From: DATKCJ01 sp035513275
Lineage (GTDB): Bacteria > Verrucomicrobiota > Verrucomicrobiia > Opitutales > Opitutaceae
DNA: 19,081 nt
Reading direction: 5' to 3'
Assembly: GCA_035513275.1 (NCBI GenBank)
Contig: DATKCJ010000470.1
Location: 1 to 19,081, forward strand
Shown here: positions 1-6,926 of the stretch, in pieces
Layout of the letters: every line of letters begins with the position of its first letter
Position numbering within the stretch: position 1 is the stretch's first letter
The notes under the pieces: generated by a model
Seen by the model: only the letters and a program-made list of their open reading frames with translations
What the model was told of the DNA's origin: nothing
Database searches by the model: none
Program-made: the position numbers and the translations under genes

Positions 1-228
1 CGCCGCCTGCCGCGAGTGCGCGACGCGTGGGCGGGAATCGCCCCGGGTCGCGAGCCTGTGCTCGCGGCAGTCGTCGCCACGGACCGCCCACCGGCGGTAC
101 TTCGCGGCGAGTTGCTCGCGGACACCGCGGCGTGGAAAATCCCGCGGCGCCTGATCGTTGTCGCCGCCCTGCCCGTGAACGCTCGTGGCAAAACCGACGC
201 GCGCGCGCTGCAAGCTTTGATCGCGTGA
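1..228 (+). CDS. Adenylate-forming (AMP-binding/ANL) enzyme, C-terminal fragment
   Basis: The reading frame is open from base 1 to the TGA at 226-228, so the gene enters the window from upstream and only about 75 C-terminal residues are seen. The visible part matches the small C-terminal lid domain of ANL enzymes (acyl-CoA synthetases, NRPS adenylation domains, aryl-acid ligases). It ends with the typical run KIPRR, then a hydrophobic strand with LPVNARGKTD. The lysine in GKTD occupies the place of the catalytic lysine of the A10 motif. The substrate cannot be read from this part. The convergent chorismatase downstream would supply a hydroxybenzoate, so an aryl-acid-activating ligase of an aryl polyene or xanthomonadin-type pathway is an attractive inference. 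A GTG at 16 exists but is internal. Confidence 0.75.
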   Translation, partial: RRLPRVRDAWAGIAPGREPVLAAVVATDRPPAVLRGELLADTAAWKIPRRLIVVAALPVNARGKTDARALQALIA

Positions 229-249
229 TCGTGAAGAAACAGAAGGGGC

Positions 250-384
250 AACCGCTAATCCACGCTAATAAGCGATAATCAAAGTGACTCGGGCAAAGTT
301 CAGAGACAGGAGACTTCACCTAATCGGTGAAGTTCAGAACTTCGAGCGACCACTTCTTCCGCACATTAGCGAAGATTAGCGGTT
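250..384. repeat. MITE-like inverted-repeat element with internal palindromes
   Basis: Two 20-base arms at 250-269 and 365-384 are inverted copies matching at 18 of 20 positions (core AACCGCTAATC...CGCTAAT). Inside lie a hairpin with 8-bp stem ACTTCACC/GGTGAAGT (313-320 and 326-333) and the perfect palindrome GAAGTTCAGAACTTC (329-343). The element fills most of the gap between two convergent genes and could fold into a long cruciform or RNA hairpin. It encodes nothing evident. The structure is seen directly; calling it a miniature mobile element is inference because no second copy lies in this window. Confidence 0.6.
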
Positions 385-408
385 AACAATCTGTTCGATC
401 CAGAGTTT

Positions 409-1344
409 TTAGCTGGTCACCTTCGCGCCGAACAGCGTCGCCTCGATCTCGACCAGCAGCGGCGCGCGGCAGATGTCGGCCTGGAGATACGAGACGCTGT
501 CGCCGATTGTGAATAGCTCGCGCTGGAGCATGGCTGCGACAAGCGGCTGATCGTCTGCATGGCGCACGTAGACCTTGAAGTGGCGCATCGCCGGGCCACC
601 CTTGTCGACTCCGACGCCGATGCCGCACGCGCGCGAGATCTCGTCGAGATTCTCCAGCGCATACTCGAGTTGGATTCGCGTGCTCTGCGGCGCCAATGTC
701 TCGTGCCCGCGGATGGCCGCCGTGCCGGAGATGAAGACAGTGGAATTCTGCGCGCCTGGGACGACCGTCGCACGCGCAAAGCTCGGCGCGCGCGGCCCGT
801 ATTCCTGCGGGTAATCGTAGGCGGGAACTTGCAGCGGGTTTTCCACATGCCGCGGCGTGGCGGGGCTCGCGGCGAAAGCAACGGTCAGGGACGTCGATTT
901 GCTGCCCACCGCCGAAGCAGAGGGAAGGTGGGCCTTGAAGCCCTCGCCATGGTGTTGCTCGAACGCCAGCGAACGGCCGCGGCAAAAGAGCCGGTAGTTT
1001 TCGGTGCCATCAGGCCCGGCGGCATTGATCGCCGGCACGTAGTTCCAGATGCGCGCGAGATGCACCTCGCGGGTCGCCTCGAGGATTGTCGCGTAGAGCT
1101 TGTGGGCCGCGGTTTCCAAGCCTCCTTGCAGCGGAACCGTCGCGGCGCCGAGGAGCCAGTCCCCGGCTTGGAAGAGCGACAGGCTTCCGGCATGCCCGGT
1201 GGCCTTCGCTTCGCCAAAGAGATTCTCCACCGCCTCGCCCCCCAGGACCGGCACGCCGACATCAAAGACCCCGGTCGCATTCGGACCGAATGCGACTCTC
1301 AAGGCTTGATGTCCGGCGGTGGCAATGGGCGTCGGCGTGTTCAC
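409..1344 (-). CDS. FkbO/Hyg5/XanB2-family chorismatase
   Basis: This 311-residue protein matches the chorismatase family, which cleaves chorismate to pyruvate plus a hydroxybenzoate or a dihydrodiol acid. Family hallmarks visible are WNYVPAIN (100-107), ENYRLFCRGRSLAFE (115-129), LPSASAVG (140-147), ENPLQVPAYDYP (168-179), YGPRAPSFARA (182-192) and ISGTAAIRGHE (205-215). Near the C-terminus Cys292 lies seven residues before Glu299 in LLVEIEAT. As I recall the family, that Cys/Glu spacing is seen in the hydroxybenzoate-forming (Hyg5/XanB2) types, while FkbO hydrolases lack the cysteine. Product type is therefore a tentative call. The start is a GTG at 1344; no convincing ribosome site precedes it. 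The gene converges on the ANL ligase at 1-228, which suggests a pigment or aryl-acid pathway. Confidence 0.85.
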   Translation of the reverse strand: MNTPTPIATAGHQALRVAFGPNATGVFDVGVPVLGGEAVENLFGEAKATGHAGSLSLFQAGDWLLGAATVPLQGGLETAAHKLYATILEATREVHLARIWNYVPAINAAGPDGTENYRLFCRGRSLAFEQHHGEGFKAHLPSASAVGSKSTSLTVAFAASPATPRHVENPLQVPAYDYPQEYGPRAPSFARATVVPGAQNSTVFISGTAAIRGHETLAPQSTRIQLEYALENLDEISRACGIGVGVDKGGPAMRHFKVYVRHADDQPLVAAMLQRELFTIGDSVSYLQADICRAPLLVEIEATLFGAKVTS

Positions 1345-1531
1345 AGTGGGAAAAATGGGTGTTGTTCTACGTATCCAAGATGCAGCGCCATCACGGTGGA
1401 GTCAAAGACCGACAGTCAAGGGGGCATCCACATTTGAGTATTTTCATGCTCACCTTTATGGCTGCATGGTGTCGACCCCGTGGATCCGCTGTGTGTTCCC
1501 GGGCAACTTTGCCGTGTCCGGCGCCGACCTC

Positions 1532-2146
1532 ATGCCCCACTTCACCAAGCTCGCAATCCTGAGTTCCTTCCTGAGCCTCGCCGCGTTTGCCGCCGAGCCT
1601 GTGCCGGAGCCGGCTGCCGAGCCCGCACCGGAGCCGGCGTGGAACTCGCATTCGCTCGATGTCGAAACCGGCCTGCTTTGGCAGATCGGCACGCTCACTC
1701 CGATATCCTACCGACTCGTGCCGACGCAGCTCTCGTGGCGCTCGAGGCCGATCTTTGGTTGGGAACTCGCGGACGGTTCACGGATCGTCGTCCGACACCG
1801 GCTTACCCTGATCGCCACGTGGGTGCAGCAAGGACCGGAATCCCACTACATCGGTTTCTCGGGATCGCCCTCTGTCGAGTGGTGGGACCGCACCGGCACG
1901 TGGTCGCTTTTCACCGGAGCGGGCGGCGGAGCCGGCGTGATCGATTCGCGGGGAGTCTTCGGCGGCCAAGGGCAGGATTTCACCTTGAACTGGTTCATCC
2001 GCGGCGGTGTTGAACGGGTCATTTCGAAAAACAGGCGCCTGAGCGCGGGCTTCATGTATCAGCACATGTCGAACGCCGGCATGTCGGATCCCAACCCGGG
2101 CATCGATGCGCTTGGCTTTATGATCGGTTATGGCTGGAGTCGTTGA
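1532..2146 (+). CDS. pagL: PagL-like lipid A 3-O-deacylase (acyloxyacyl hydrolase family)
   Basis: The predicted 204-residue protein begins with a signal peptide (hydrophobic 7-20, cleavage after AFA), followed by a Pro/Glu/Ala-rich linker (21-36) and a beta-rich body typical of an outer-membrane barrel. The PagL signature is present as YQHMSNAG with His178 and Ser180. PagL uses a His-Ser-Glu triad in which Glu lies twelve residues after Ser; here that position is Asp192 (NPGID). The family removes the 3-O acyl chain of lipid A in the outer membrane. The ATG at 1532 is chosen because it gives a clean signal peptide; the frame is open to 1319 upstream but those residues look non-coding. The deacetylase gene follows 14 bases later, probably in the same transcript. 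Activity with Asp in place of Glu is uncertain. Confidence 0.8.
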   Translation: MPHFTKLAILSSFLSLAAFAAEPVPEPAAEPAPEPAWNSHSLDVETGLLWQIGTLTPISYRLVPTQLSWRSRPIFGWELADGSRIVVRHRLTLIATWVQQGPESHYIGFSGSPSVEWWDRTGTWSLFTGAGGGAGVIDSRGVFGGQGQDFTLNWFIRGGVERVISKNRRLSAGFMYQHMSNAGMSDPNPGIDALGFMIGYGWSR

Positions 2147-2148
2147 GC

Positions 2149-2153
2149 GGAGG
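2149..2153 (+). promoter_or_regulatory. Ribosome binding site GGAGG deciding the start at 2161
   Basis: GGAGG lies 7 bases before the GTG at 2161. This favours GTG 2161 over the in-frame TTG at 2143, which overlaps the stop codon of the preceding gene. It is the only textbook Shine-Dalgarno sequence I found before a gene in the window. Confidence 0.7.
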
Positions 2154-2160
2154 TCAACCT

Positions 2161-2919
2161 GTGTGGATTCTGCTCTTCCCGATCATTGCGGGCAAAGCGG
2201 CGGCGGCGCTCGTCTTTAGCGAAGCACCGGCGACCGCGTTCTTGCTATGGTTCGGGCCGGACGCGCTTCTCGCCTATCACCTCTTCGCTGCGCGGGCGCA
2301 GGGCATTGTGCGCCTGCACAGGAAATTCACGACGACGCAGCGCGAGGTGTGGCTCACGATCGACGACGGACCCGACCCGGAAGACACGCCGCGCATCCTT
2401 GACCTTCTCGCCGCGCACGACGCGCGGGCGACTTTCTTCGTGATCGGCGAATCGGCCGCGCGTCACCCCGAACTGGTGCGCGCCATCGCCGCGGCCGGGC
2501 ACGAGGTGGCGCATCACACACACACGCATCCGCTCGCGTGGTTCTGGTGCTCCCCGCCTTCCCGTGTGCATCGCGAGCTCGACCTCGCAACTGCGACGCT
2601 TCGCGCTTGCGGCGCGGAGCCGGTGCGATTCCGCCCTCCGGCGGGTATCAGGAATCCCTGGCTCGGCTCGGCGATGCGGGAACGCGGCCTCACTGGCATC
2701 GGCTGGACCGCGAGCGGACTGGAACGGCGGCGCGGAGATGCGGAAGCGGTGAGCGAGCGGCTCATGAAGCGACTCACACCCGGGGCGATCCTGCTCGTTC
2801 ACGAGGGGCCGCGGATTCCGCAGGCAATCCGCGTGCACGGGGTTAGGCGGGTGCTCGAGCGGCTGCGCGAGCACGGCTACCGCTGTGTTGTGCCAGAGCC
2901 GGGCCAACTGGCCGGATGA
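2161..2919 (+). CDS. Membrane-anchored polysaccharide deacetylase (carbohydrate esterase family 4)
   Basis: This 252-residue protein has two N-terminal hydrophobic segments (about 2-20 and 24-42) and then a NodB-type deacetylase domain. Motif 1 is TIDDGPD (66-72) with the catalytic base and metal-binding aspartates. Motif 2 is HTHTHP (119-124) with the two metal histidines His119 and His123. Motif 3 is RFRPP (156-160). The final motif is LLVHEG with His214. CE4 enzymes hydrolyse N- or O-acetyl groups of chitooligosaccharide, peptidoglycan or exopolysaccharide using a metal ion. The substrate cannot be told from sequence. The gene starts 14 bases after the PagL-like gene, so the pair may form an envelope-modification operon. 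The start is set by the GGAGG at 2149-2153. Confidence 0.85.
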   Translation: MWILLFPIIAGKAAAALVFSEAPATAFLLWFGPDALLAYHLFAARAQGIVRLHRKFTTTQREVWLTIDDGPDPEDTPRILDLLAAHDARATFFVIGESAARHPELVRAIAAAGHEVAHHTHTHPLAWFWCSPPSRVHRELDLATATLRACGAEPVRFRPPAGIRNPWLGSAMRERGLTGIGWTASGLERRRGDAEAVSERLMKRLTPGAILLVHEGPRIPQAIRVHGVRRVLERLREHGYRCVVPEPGQLAG

Positions 2920-2930
2920 TTCCGAAACGG

Positions 2931-2982
2931 TAGGGCAACACCCCATCCCAACGGAGCGTAGTTCCGGGCATCCTACGGAACG
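2931..2982. repeat. Degenerate palindromic sequence between deacetylase and kaiC
   Basis: The sequence starts GTAGGGC and contains CGTAG...CTACG and GTTCCG (2961-2966) paired with CGGAAC (2976-2981). It resembles a decayed copy of the GTAG...CTAC palindromes found elsewhere in this window. It could act as a weak terminator for the deacetylase gene, but there is no T tract, so this is a low-confidence call. Confidence 0.3.
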
Positions 2983-3059
2983 TTCAGTCGCTCACTTGTT
3001 GAGAGAAAACCTTCCGTGCTTTCCGCTTCCGGGAAATCGGACGGCCAGAGTGTTGGAGT

Positions 3060-4817
3060 ATGAAGACAAAACGCGCGAAGCCCACCGCCCCGGCCGAAAT
3101 CCTGCCGAAATGCCCGACAGGTATACAGGGTCTGGACGAGATCACCGGCGGCGGACTGCCTCGTGGGCGGCCGACGCTTGTCTGTGGCGGCGCGGGATGC
3201 GGCAAGACGCTTTTCGCGATGGAGTTTCTGGCGCGAGGCGCATCGCAATTTCGGGAAAACGGCGTCTTCATGTCGTTCGAAGAGACGGAAGCCGAGTTGA
3301 AGGCCAACGTGGCTTCGCTTGGATTTGACCTGACCCGGCTCGTTCAGCGCAAAAAGATCCTCATCGACCACGTTCACATCGAGCGCAGCGAGATCACCGA
3401 GACCGGAGAGTATGACTTGGAGGGATTGTTCGTCCGGCTGAACTATGCGATCGACTCGATCGGCGCGAAGCGCGTGGTGCTCGACACGCTCGAGGCGCTG
3501 TTCGCCGGCCTGCCCAACGAGGCCATCCTGCGCGCCGAACTCCGCCGGCTCTTCCGCTGGCTTAAGGACAAGGGTGTCACCGCCGTGATCACCGCCGAGC
3601 GCGGGCGCGCGCATCTGACCCGCCACGGCCTGGAGGAGTATGTGTCGGACTGCGTGATTCTCCTCGACCACCGGGTCAACGACCAGATCGCGACACGCCA
3701 TCTGCGAGTGGTGAAATACCGCGGCGCGCTTCACGGCACGAACGAGTTTCCCTTCCTCATCGGCGCGGAGGGCCTGAGCGTGCTGCCAATCACTTCGCTG
3801 GGATTGAACCACAGGGTCTCGAAAGGCCGGATCTCCACCGGCATCCCGCGGATGGATGCGATGCTCGGCGGAAAGGGCTTTTTTCGCGGAAGCAGCATCC
3901 TGCTTACCGGGACGCCTGGCACGGGCAAGACGAGCATTGCCTCCCATTTCGCCGAGGCTGCCGCACAGCGCGGCGAACGCGTGCTCTTCTTCTCATTCGA
4001 GGAGTCGCCCAACCAGATGATTCGCAACATGCGCTCGATCGGGCTGCGGCTGGAGCCGCTCGTCTCGCGCGGCCTGCTCAAGTTTCACGCGGCGCGGCCC
4101 ACCTTGTGCGGACTCGAGATGCATCTCGCGACCATGTTCCGGGAGATCGCCCTTCTCAAACCCGCCGTTGTCGTCGTGGACCCGATCACGAGCCTGCTTT
4201 CCGCGGGCACCGATGCCGAGACCAAGGGAATGGTGACGCGCCTCGTCGATTTCCTGAAAGGCACGCAAATTACTTCGTTCTTCACGAGCCTGACGCACGG
4301 CGGCCATGCGCTGCAGCAGAGCGAAATCGCCATGTCGTCGCTCATGGATTCCTGGCTGCTATTGCAGGACATCGAGGGCAACGGCGAACGCAACCGCGTG
4401 CTCTACGTCCTCAAGGCGCGCGGTATGGCACACTCCAATCAGGTTCGCGAGTTCCTGATCTCCAACCGGGGCATCGATCTTGTGGACGCCTATATCGGTC
4501 CCGACGGTGTTCTTACCGGCGCCTCCCGCGTGGCGCAGACAGCGCGCGAGGACGCCGAGGCGCTCACTGGACGGCAGGAAGCGGGCCGCCGCCAGCGCGA
4601 ACTGCAGCGCAAGCGCACTATGCTCGAGCAACGAATCGCCGGGCTGCGCACCGATTTCGAGTCTGAGGAATCGGAATTGCAACGCATGGACGATCAGGCG
4701 GGCACGCGGACCCACGTGCTCACCTCCGAGCGAACCGCACTGGCCCGGCTGCGCCAGGCCGACGTGTCGGATGTCAAAGGAGCGAACGGCAGCGACACAA
4801 ACGGAAAACGAAGATGA
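3060..4817 (+). CDS. kaiC: KaiC-type double-domain ATPase/autokinase
   Basis: The 585-residue protein has the KaiC architecture of two RecA-like domains. CI (about 15-245) has Walker A GGAGCGKT (43-50), the catalytic Glu pair in FEE (73-75), and Walker B around Asp142. The segment about 117-132 (EYDLEGLFVRLNYAI) resembles the KaiB-docking region of cyanobacterial CI. CII (about 250-485) has Walker A GTPGTGKT (284-291), FEE (313-315) and Walker B VVVVDP ending near Asp374. The autophosphorylation pair (Ser431/Thr432 in Synechococcus) aligns with Ser426-Ser427 before Asp430. The KaiA-binding tail is replaced by a charged coiled coil (about 495-570). The ATG at 3060 has only GGAG one base upstream. 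The stop overlaps the kaiB start (ATGA), so the two are translationally coupled. Expected role: cytoplasmic ATP-driven timer or energy sensor passing a signal to the downstream kinase. Confidence 0.93.
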   Translation: MKTKRAKPTAPAEILPKCPTGIQGLDEITGGGLPRGRPTLVCGGAGCGKTLFAMEFLARGASQFRENGVFMSFEETEAELKANVASLGFDLTRLVQRKKILIDHVHIERSEITETGEYDLEGLFVRLNYAIDSIGAKRVVLDTLEALFAGLPNEAILRAELRRLFRWLKDKGVTAVITAERGRAHLTRHGLEEYVSDCVILLDHRVNDQIATRHLRVVKYRGALHGTNEFPFLIGAEGLSVLPITSLGLNHRVSKGRISTGIPRMDAMLGGKGFFRGSSILLTGTPGTGKTSIASHFAEAAAQRGERVLFFSFEESPNQMIRNMRSIGLRLEPLVSRGLLKFHAARPTLCGLEMHLATMFREIALLKPAVVVVDPITSLLSAGTDAETKGMVTRLVDFLKGTQITSFFTSLTHGGHALQQSEIAMSSLMDSWLLLQDIEGNGERNRVLYVLKARGMAHSNQVREFLISNRGIDLVDAYIGPDGVLTGASRVAQTAREDAEALTGRQEAGRRQRELQRKRTMLEQRIAGLRTDFESEESELQRMDDQAGTRTHVLTSERTALARLRQADVSDVKGANGSDTNGKRR

Positions 4818-5146
4818 TCCGATCCAAGAAAGTGAAACGACCGGCAGCCCGTCCCTCCGCCCGGCGCGCGAAGCCGTGGCACCTCCGGCTCTACGTGGCC
4901 GGGCACACGACAAAATCACTCGAGGCCTTCGCAAACCTGAAACAGATCTGTGAGCGAAACCTCAAGGGCGGATACAAGATCGAGGTAATCGACCTGCTCG
5001 AGCAGCCGCATCTCTGCAAGGGCGATCAGATACTCGCCATACCCACGCTCGTGCGGAAGCTGCCACAGCCCGTGCGGAAGATCATCGGCGACCTTTCCGA
5101 CACCGAGCGAGTGTTGATCGGGTTGGACCTTCGCCCCGCCGCCTGA
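4814..5146 (+). CDS. kaiB: KaiB clock protein, copy 1
   Basis: This 110-residue protein has a basic N-terminal tail of about 20 residues followed by a full KaiB domain. The run LRLYVAGHTTKS, the EVIDLLEQP element, the DQILAIPTLVRKLP loop with its cis-type prolines and the tail IIGDLSDTERVLIGLDL are all close to canonical cyanobacterial KaiB. KaiB changes fold from a tetrameric ground state to a thioredoxin-like state that binds the CI ring of KaiC. The start overlaps the kaiC stop by four bases. This copy is the more canonical of the two and is the better candidate for the KaiC-binding partner. Confidence 0.92.
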   Translation: MIRSKKVKRPAARPSARRAKPWHLRLYVAGHTTKSLEAFANLKQICERNLKGGYKIEVIDLLEQPHLCKGDQILAIPTLVRKLPQPVRKIIGDLSDTERVLIGLDLRPAA

Positions 5147-5161
5147 CCGCGACAATCGCGC

Positions 5162-5515
5162 GTGAAAGCAAAACGTTCCATCCGGTTGACGAAGGCGTTT
5201 GCAAACGCCGTGACCGCCGCGCGCTCGCCGAAATACGTGTTGCGCCTCTACGTGGCAGGAGCCAGCGAGCGGTCCCGCAAGGCCGTGCTTCGCGCCCGCG
5301 AGCTGTGCGAGGCCCAGTTGAAGGACAACTACGAGCTCGAGGTGATCGACGTTTACCAGCAGCCGATCCTCGCGCGCGACGGCCAGATCCTTGCGACGCC
5401 CACGCTCGTCCGCGAACTTCCGCGCCCGATGCGATGGCTGATTGGAAACCTGGCCAACACTACAGGGCTGTTCGTTGGGCTGGACATGGCCACAAAGCAG
5501 AAGGCCGCAAATTGA
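5162..5515 (+). CDS. kaiB: KaiB-family protein, copy 2 (divergent)
   Basis: This 117-residue KaiB-fold protein follows copy 1 after 15 bases, with a GTG start at 5162. It shares LRLYVAG, LEVIDVYQQP and DGQILATPTLVRELP with copy 1. Its C-terminal half differs: the canonical IIGDLSDTERVLIGLD is replaced by LIGNLANTTGLFVGLD, losing the charged residues of this stretch, and the N-terminal extension is longer. It most likely arose by tandem duplication and drift. Two adjacent kaiB genes between kaiC and a kinase are known in non-cyanobacterial kai operons. The second copy may bind KaiC, the kinase, or form mixed oligomers with copy 1; sequence alone does not decide. Confidence 0.88.
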   Translation: MKAKRSIRLTKAFANAVTAARSPKYVLRLYVAGASERSRKAVLRARELCEAQLKDNYELEVIDVYQQPILARDGQILATPTLVRELPRPMRWLIGNLANTTGLFVGLDMATKQKAAN

Positions 5516-5577
5516 ACTCCACAATCCACTGTCCTCGCAGGCGCGGCTCCATGCCGCGATGTTGAACCGCCGTTGAA

Positions 5578-6852
5578 ATGAAAACTTCCCGGGGCAAACC
5601 CACACGCCCCGCGCCCACGCGACACCGAGCGGACGGAACTTCCCATTCGCCTGGGCCGGTCCGTTCTCGTCGCGCCGACACGCGCGTCGCGCCGAAATCC
5701 GGCGACCTCGCACGTCTGCGTGCGCGCCTCGATGCCACTGAGCAGGCGCTCCGCGCGATTCGCAATGGCGAGGTGGACGCAGTGGTCGTCGGCGGGAAGG
5801 ACGGCGACCACGTGTTCACGCGCGAAGGCGCCGAGCACTCCTACCGGTTGCTGATCGAATCGATGAACGAGGGCGCGCTCACGCTCACGAACGACAAGGT
5901 GATACTCTATGCGAACCAGTGCTTCGCGCGCATGGTGAAGTGCCCGCTGGAGCGTGTGACAGGTGGTTCGTTCAGGCGCTTCCTCGGCGAAGAGGATCTC
6001 GACCTGCTTCGTCCTCTCATCAGGCGGGCCACCAAGGCCGGCACGAAGTTGCAGGTTGATCTGCACGCCGACGACGGCACATGGCTGCCGGCGCAGATCT
6101 CAATCCGTAGGCTCACCAGGGGCGGGCAAAACAGGATGACCGTGAGTATGGTGGTTACAGATCTCACCGAGCCCCGCCGCACCGAGGAGCTTCTCCGGGC
6201 ACTGACGCACCGCATCGTGCAGGTGCAGGAGGTCGAGCGGGAGCGCGTCGCTCGTGAACTGCACGACAACATCACGCAACTGCTCTGCGCCGTCCTGTTT
6301 CGCAGCCAGGCGCTCGTCGAGAGCCTGTCAGGCCGCGAAGGCCCGGCGCGAAAAGCGGCGAAGCGGCTCCACGCGATGCTCGGCGAGACGGTCGGCGAGG
6401 TGGAGCGCATCTCGCGCGAGCTGCGGCCCGAAGTGCTCAACCAACTCGGCCTCGTCGCGGCGATTCGCTCCTCGAGCAACAAGTTCGCGAGCCGGACCGG
6501 CGTGGCGGTGAAGCTGACCGGCATGCAACTGCCCGCGGAACTGCCCGCCGACGTGAAACTCGCGCTCTATCGCATCTTTCAGGAGGCATTCAGAAACGTG
6601 GAGAAGCACGCAGGCGCCAGGCGAGTCACCGTGAACTTGATTCAGCGCGGGAATGTCGTCGAACTGGTCATCCGCGACGACGGGGCAGGCTTCGATGCGA
6701 GGCATCACGAGGCCAGGCGCGATCGGAAAGTCGTCCTCGGCCTGCTCGGCATGCGCGAGCGCGCGACCGCAGTCGGCGGCACGCTCATGGTGAAGTCCGC
6801 GCCACACGCCGGCACGGAAATCATCGCGCGAATTCCGGTCCGCGCACCGTAG
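5578..6852 (+). CDS. PAS-domain sensor histidine kinase (HisKA_3, NarL/UhpB class) of the kai operon
   Basis: This 424-residue protein has no membrane segment, so it should be cytoplasmic. After a basic N-terminus comes a short helical linker (about 44-66, LRARLDATEQALRAIRNGEV), then a PAS domain (about 88-197) ending VVTDLTE. The dimerisation/phosphoacceptor helix has ERERVARELHDN with His229. The ATPase domain carries the N box with Asn340, DDGAGFD (368-374) and GLLGMRERA (388-396). This kinase class normally pairs with LuxR-type response regulators. It is the last gene of the kaiC-kaiB-kaiB unit, 62 bases after kaiB copy 2, and is the likely output of the Kai module. No regulator is adjacent; the nearest is at 10430-11116. 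Phosphotransfer to it is inference. Confidence 0.9.
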   Translation: MKTSRGKPTRPAPTRHRADGTSHSPGPVRSRRADTRVAPKSGDLARLRARLDATEQALRAIRNGEVDAVVVGGKDGDHVFTREGAEHSYRLLIESMNEGALTLTNDKVILYANQCFARMVKCPLERVTGGSFRRFLGEEDLDLLRPLIRRATKAGTKLQVDLHADDGTWLPAQISIRRLTRGGQNRMTVSMVVTDLTEPRRTEELLRALTHRIVQVQEVERERVARELHDNITQLLCAVLFRSQALVESLSGREGPARKAAKRLHAMLGETVGEVERISRELRPEVLNQLGLVAAIRSSSNKFASRTGVAVKLTGMQLPAELPADVKLALYRIFQEAFRNVEKHAGARRVTVNLIQRGNVVELVIRDDGAGFDARHHEARRDRKVVLGLLGMRERATAVGGTLMVKSAPHAGTEIIARIPVRAP

Positions 6853-6861
6853 TGCGGTCTT

Positions 6862-6926
6862 GTCGGGCGTAAAGGGCCCGACTCTGGAATTCTTCGCCTT
6901 GTTGTGGGTCGGGCTTTACGCCCGAC
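6862..6926. repeat. REP-like double palindrome between convergent genes
   Basis: Two inverted copies, GTCGGGCGTAAAGGGCCCGAC form (6862-6882) and GTCGGGCTTTACGCCCGAC (6908-6926), face each other across 25 bases. Each is itself a hairpin, and together they can pair over their length. The element lies between the 3' ends of the kinase (plus) and PAP2 (minus) genes and probably serves as a bidirectional terminator. The PAP2 stop codon (complement of 6916-6918) lies inside the second copy. Confidence 0.65.

Noticed and set aside
559..1437. Long plus-strand open frame of 292 codons
   Set aside because: It lies opposite the chorismatase gene, which has clear family motifs. The product is Arg-rich with no recognisable domain, typical of antisense frames in GC-rich DNA.
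1434..1463. Possible promoter TTGAGT with TATGGC before the PagL-like gene
   Set aside because: The -10 match is only three of six; likely chance.
2973..3947. Minus-strand open frame of 324 codons
   Set aside because: It is a shadow of kaiC, whose Walker motifs fix the true frame.
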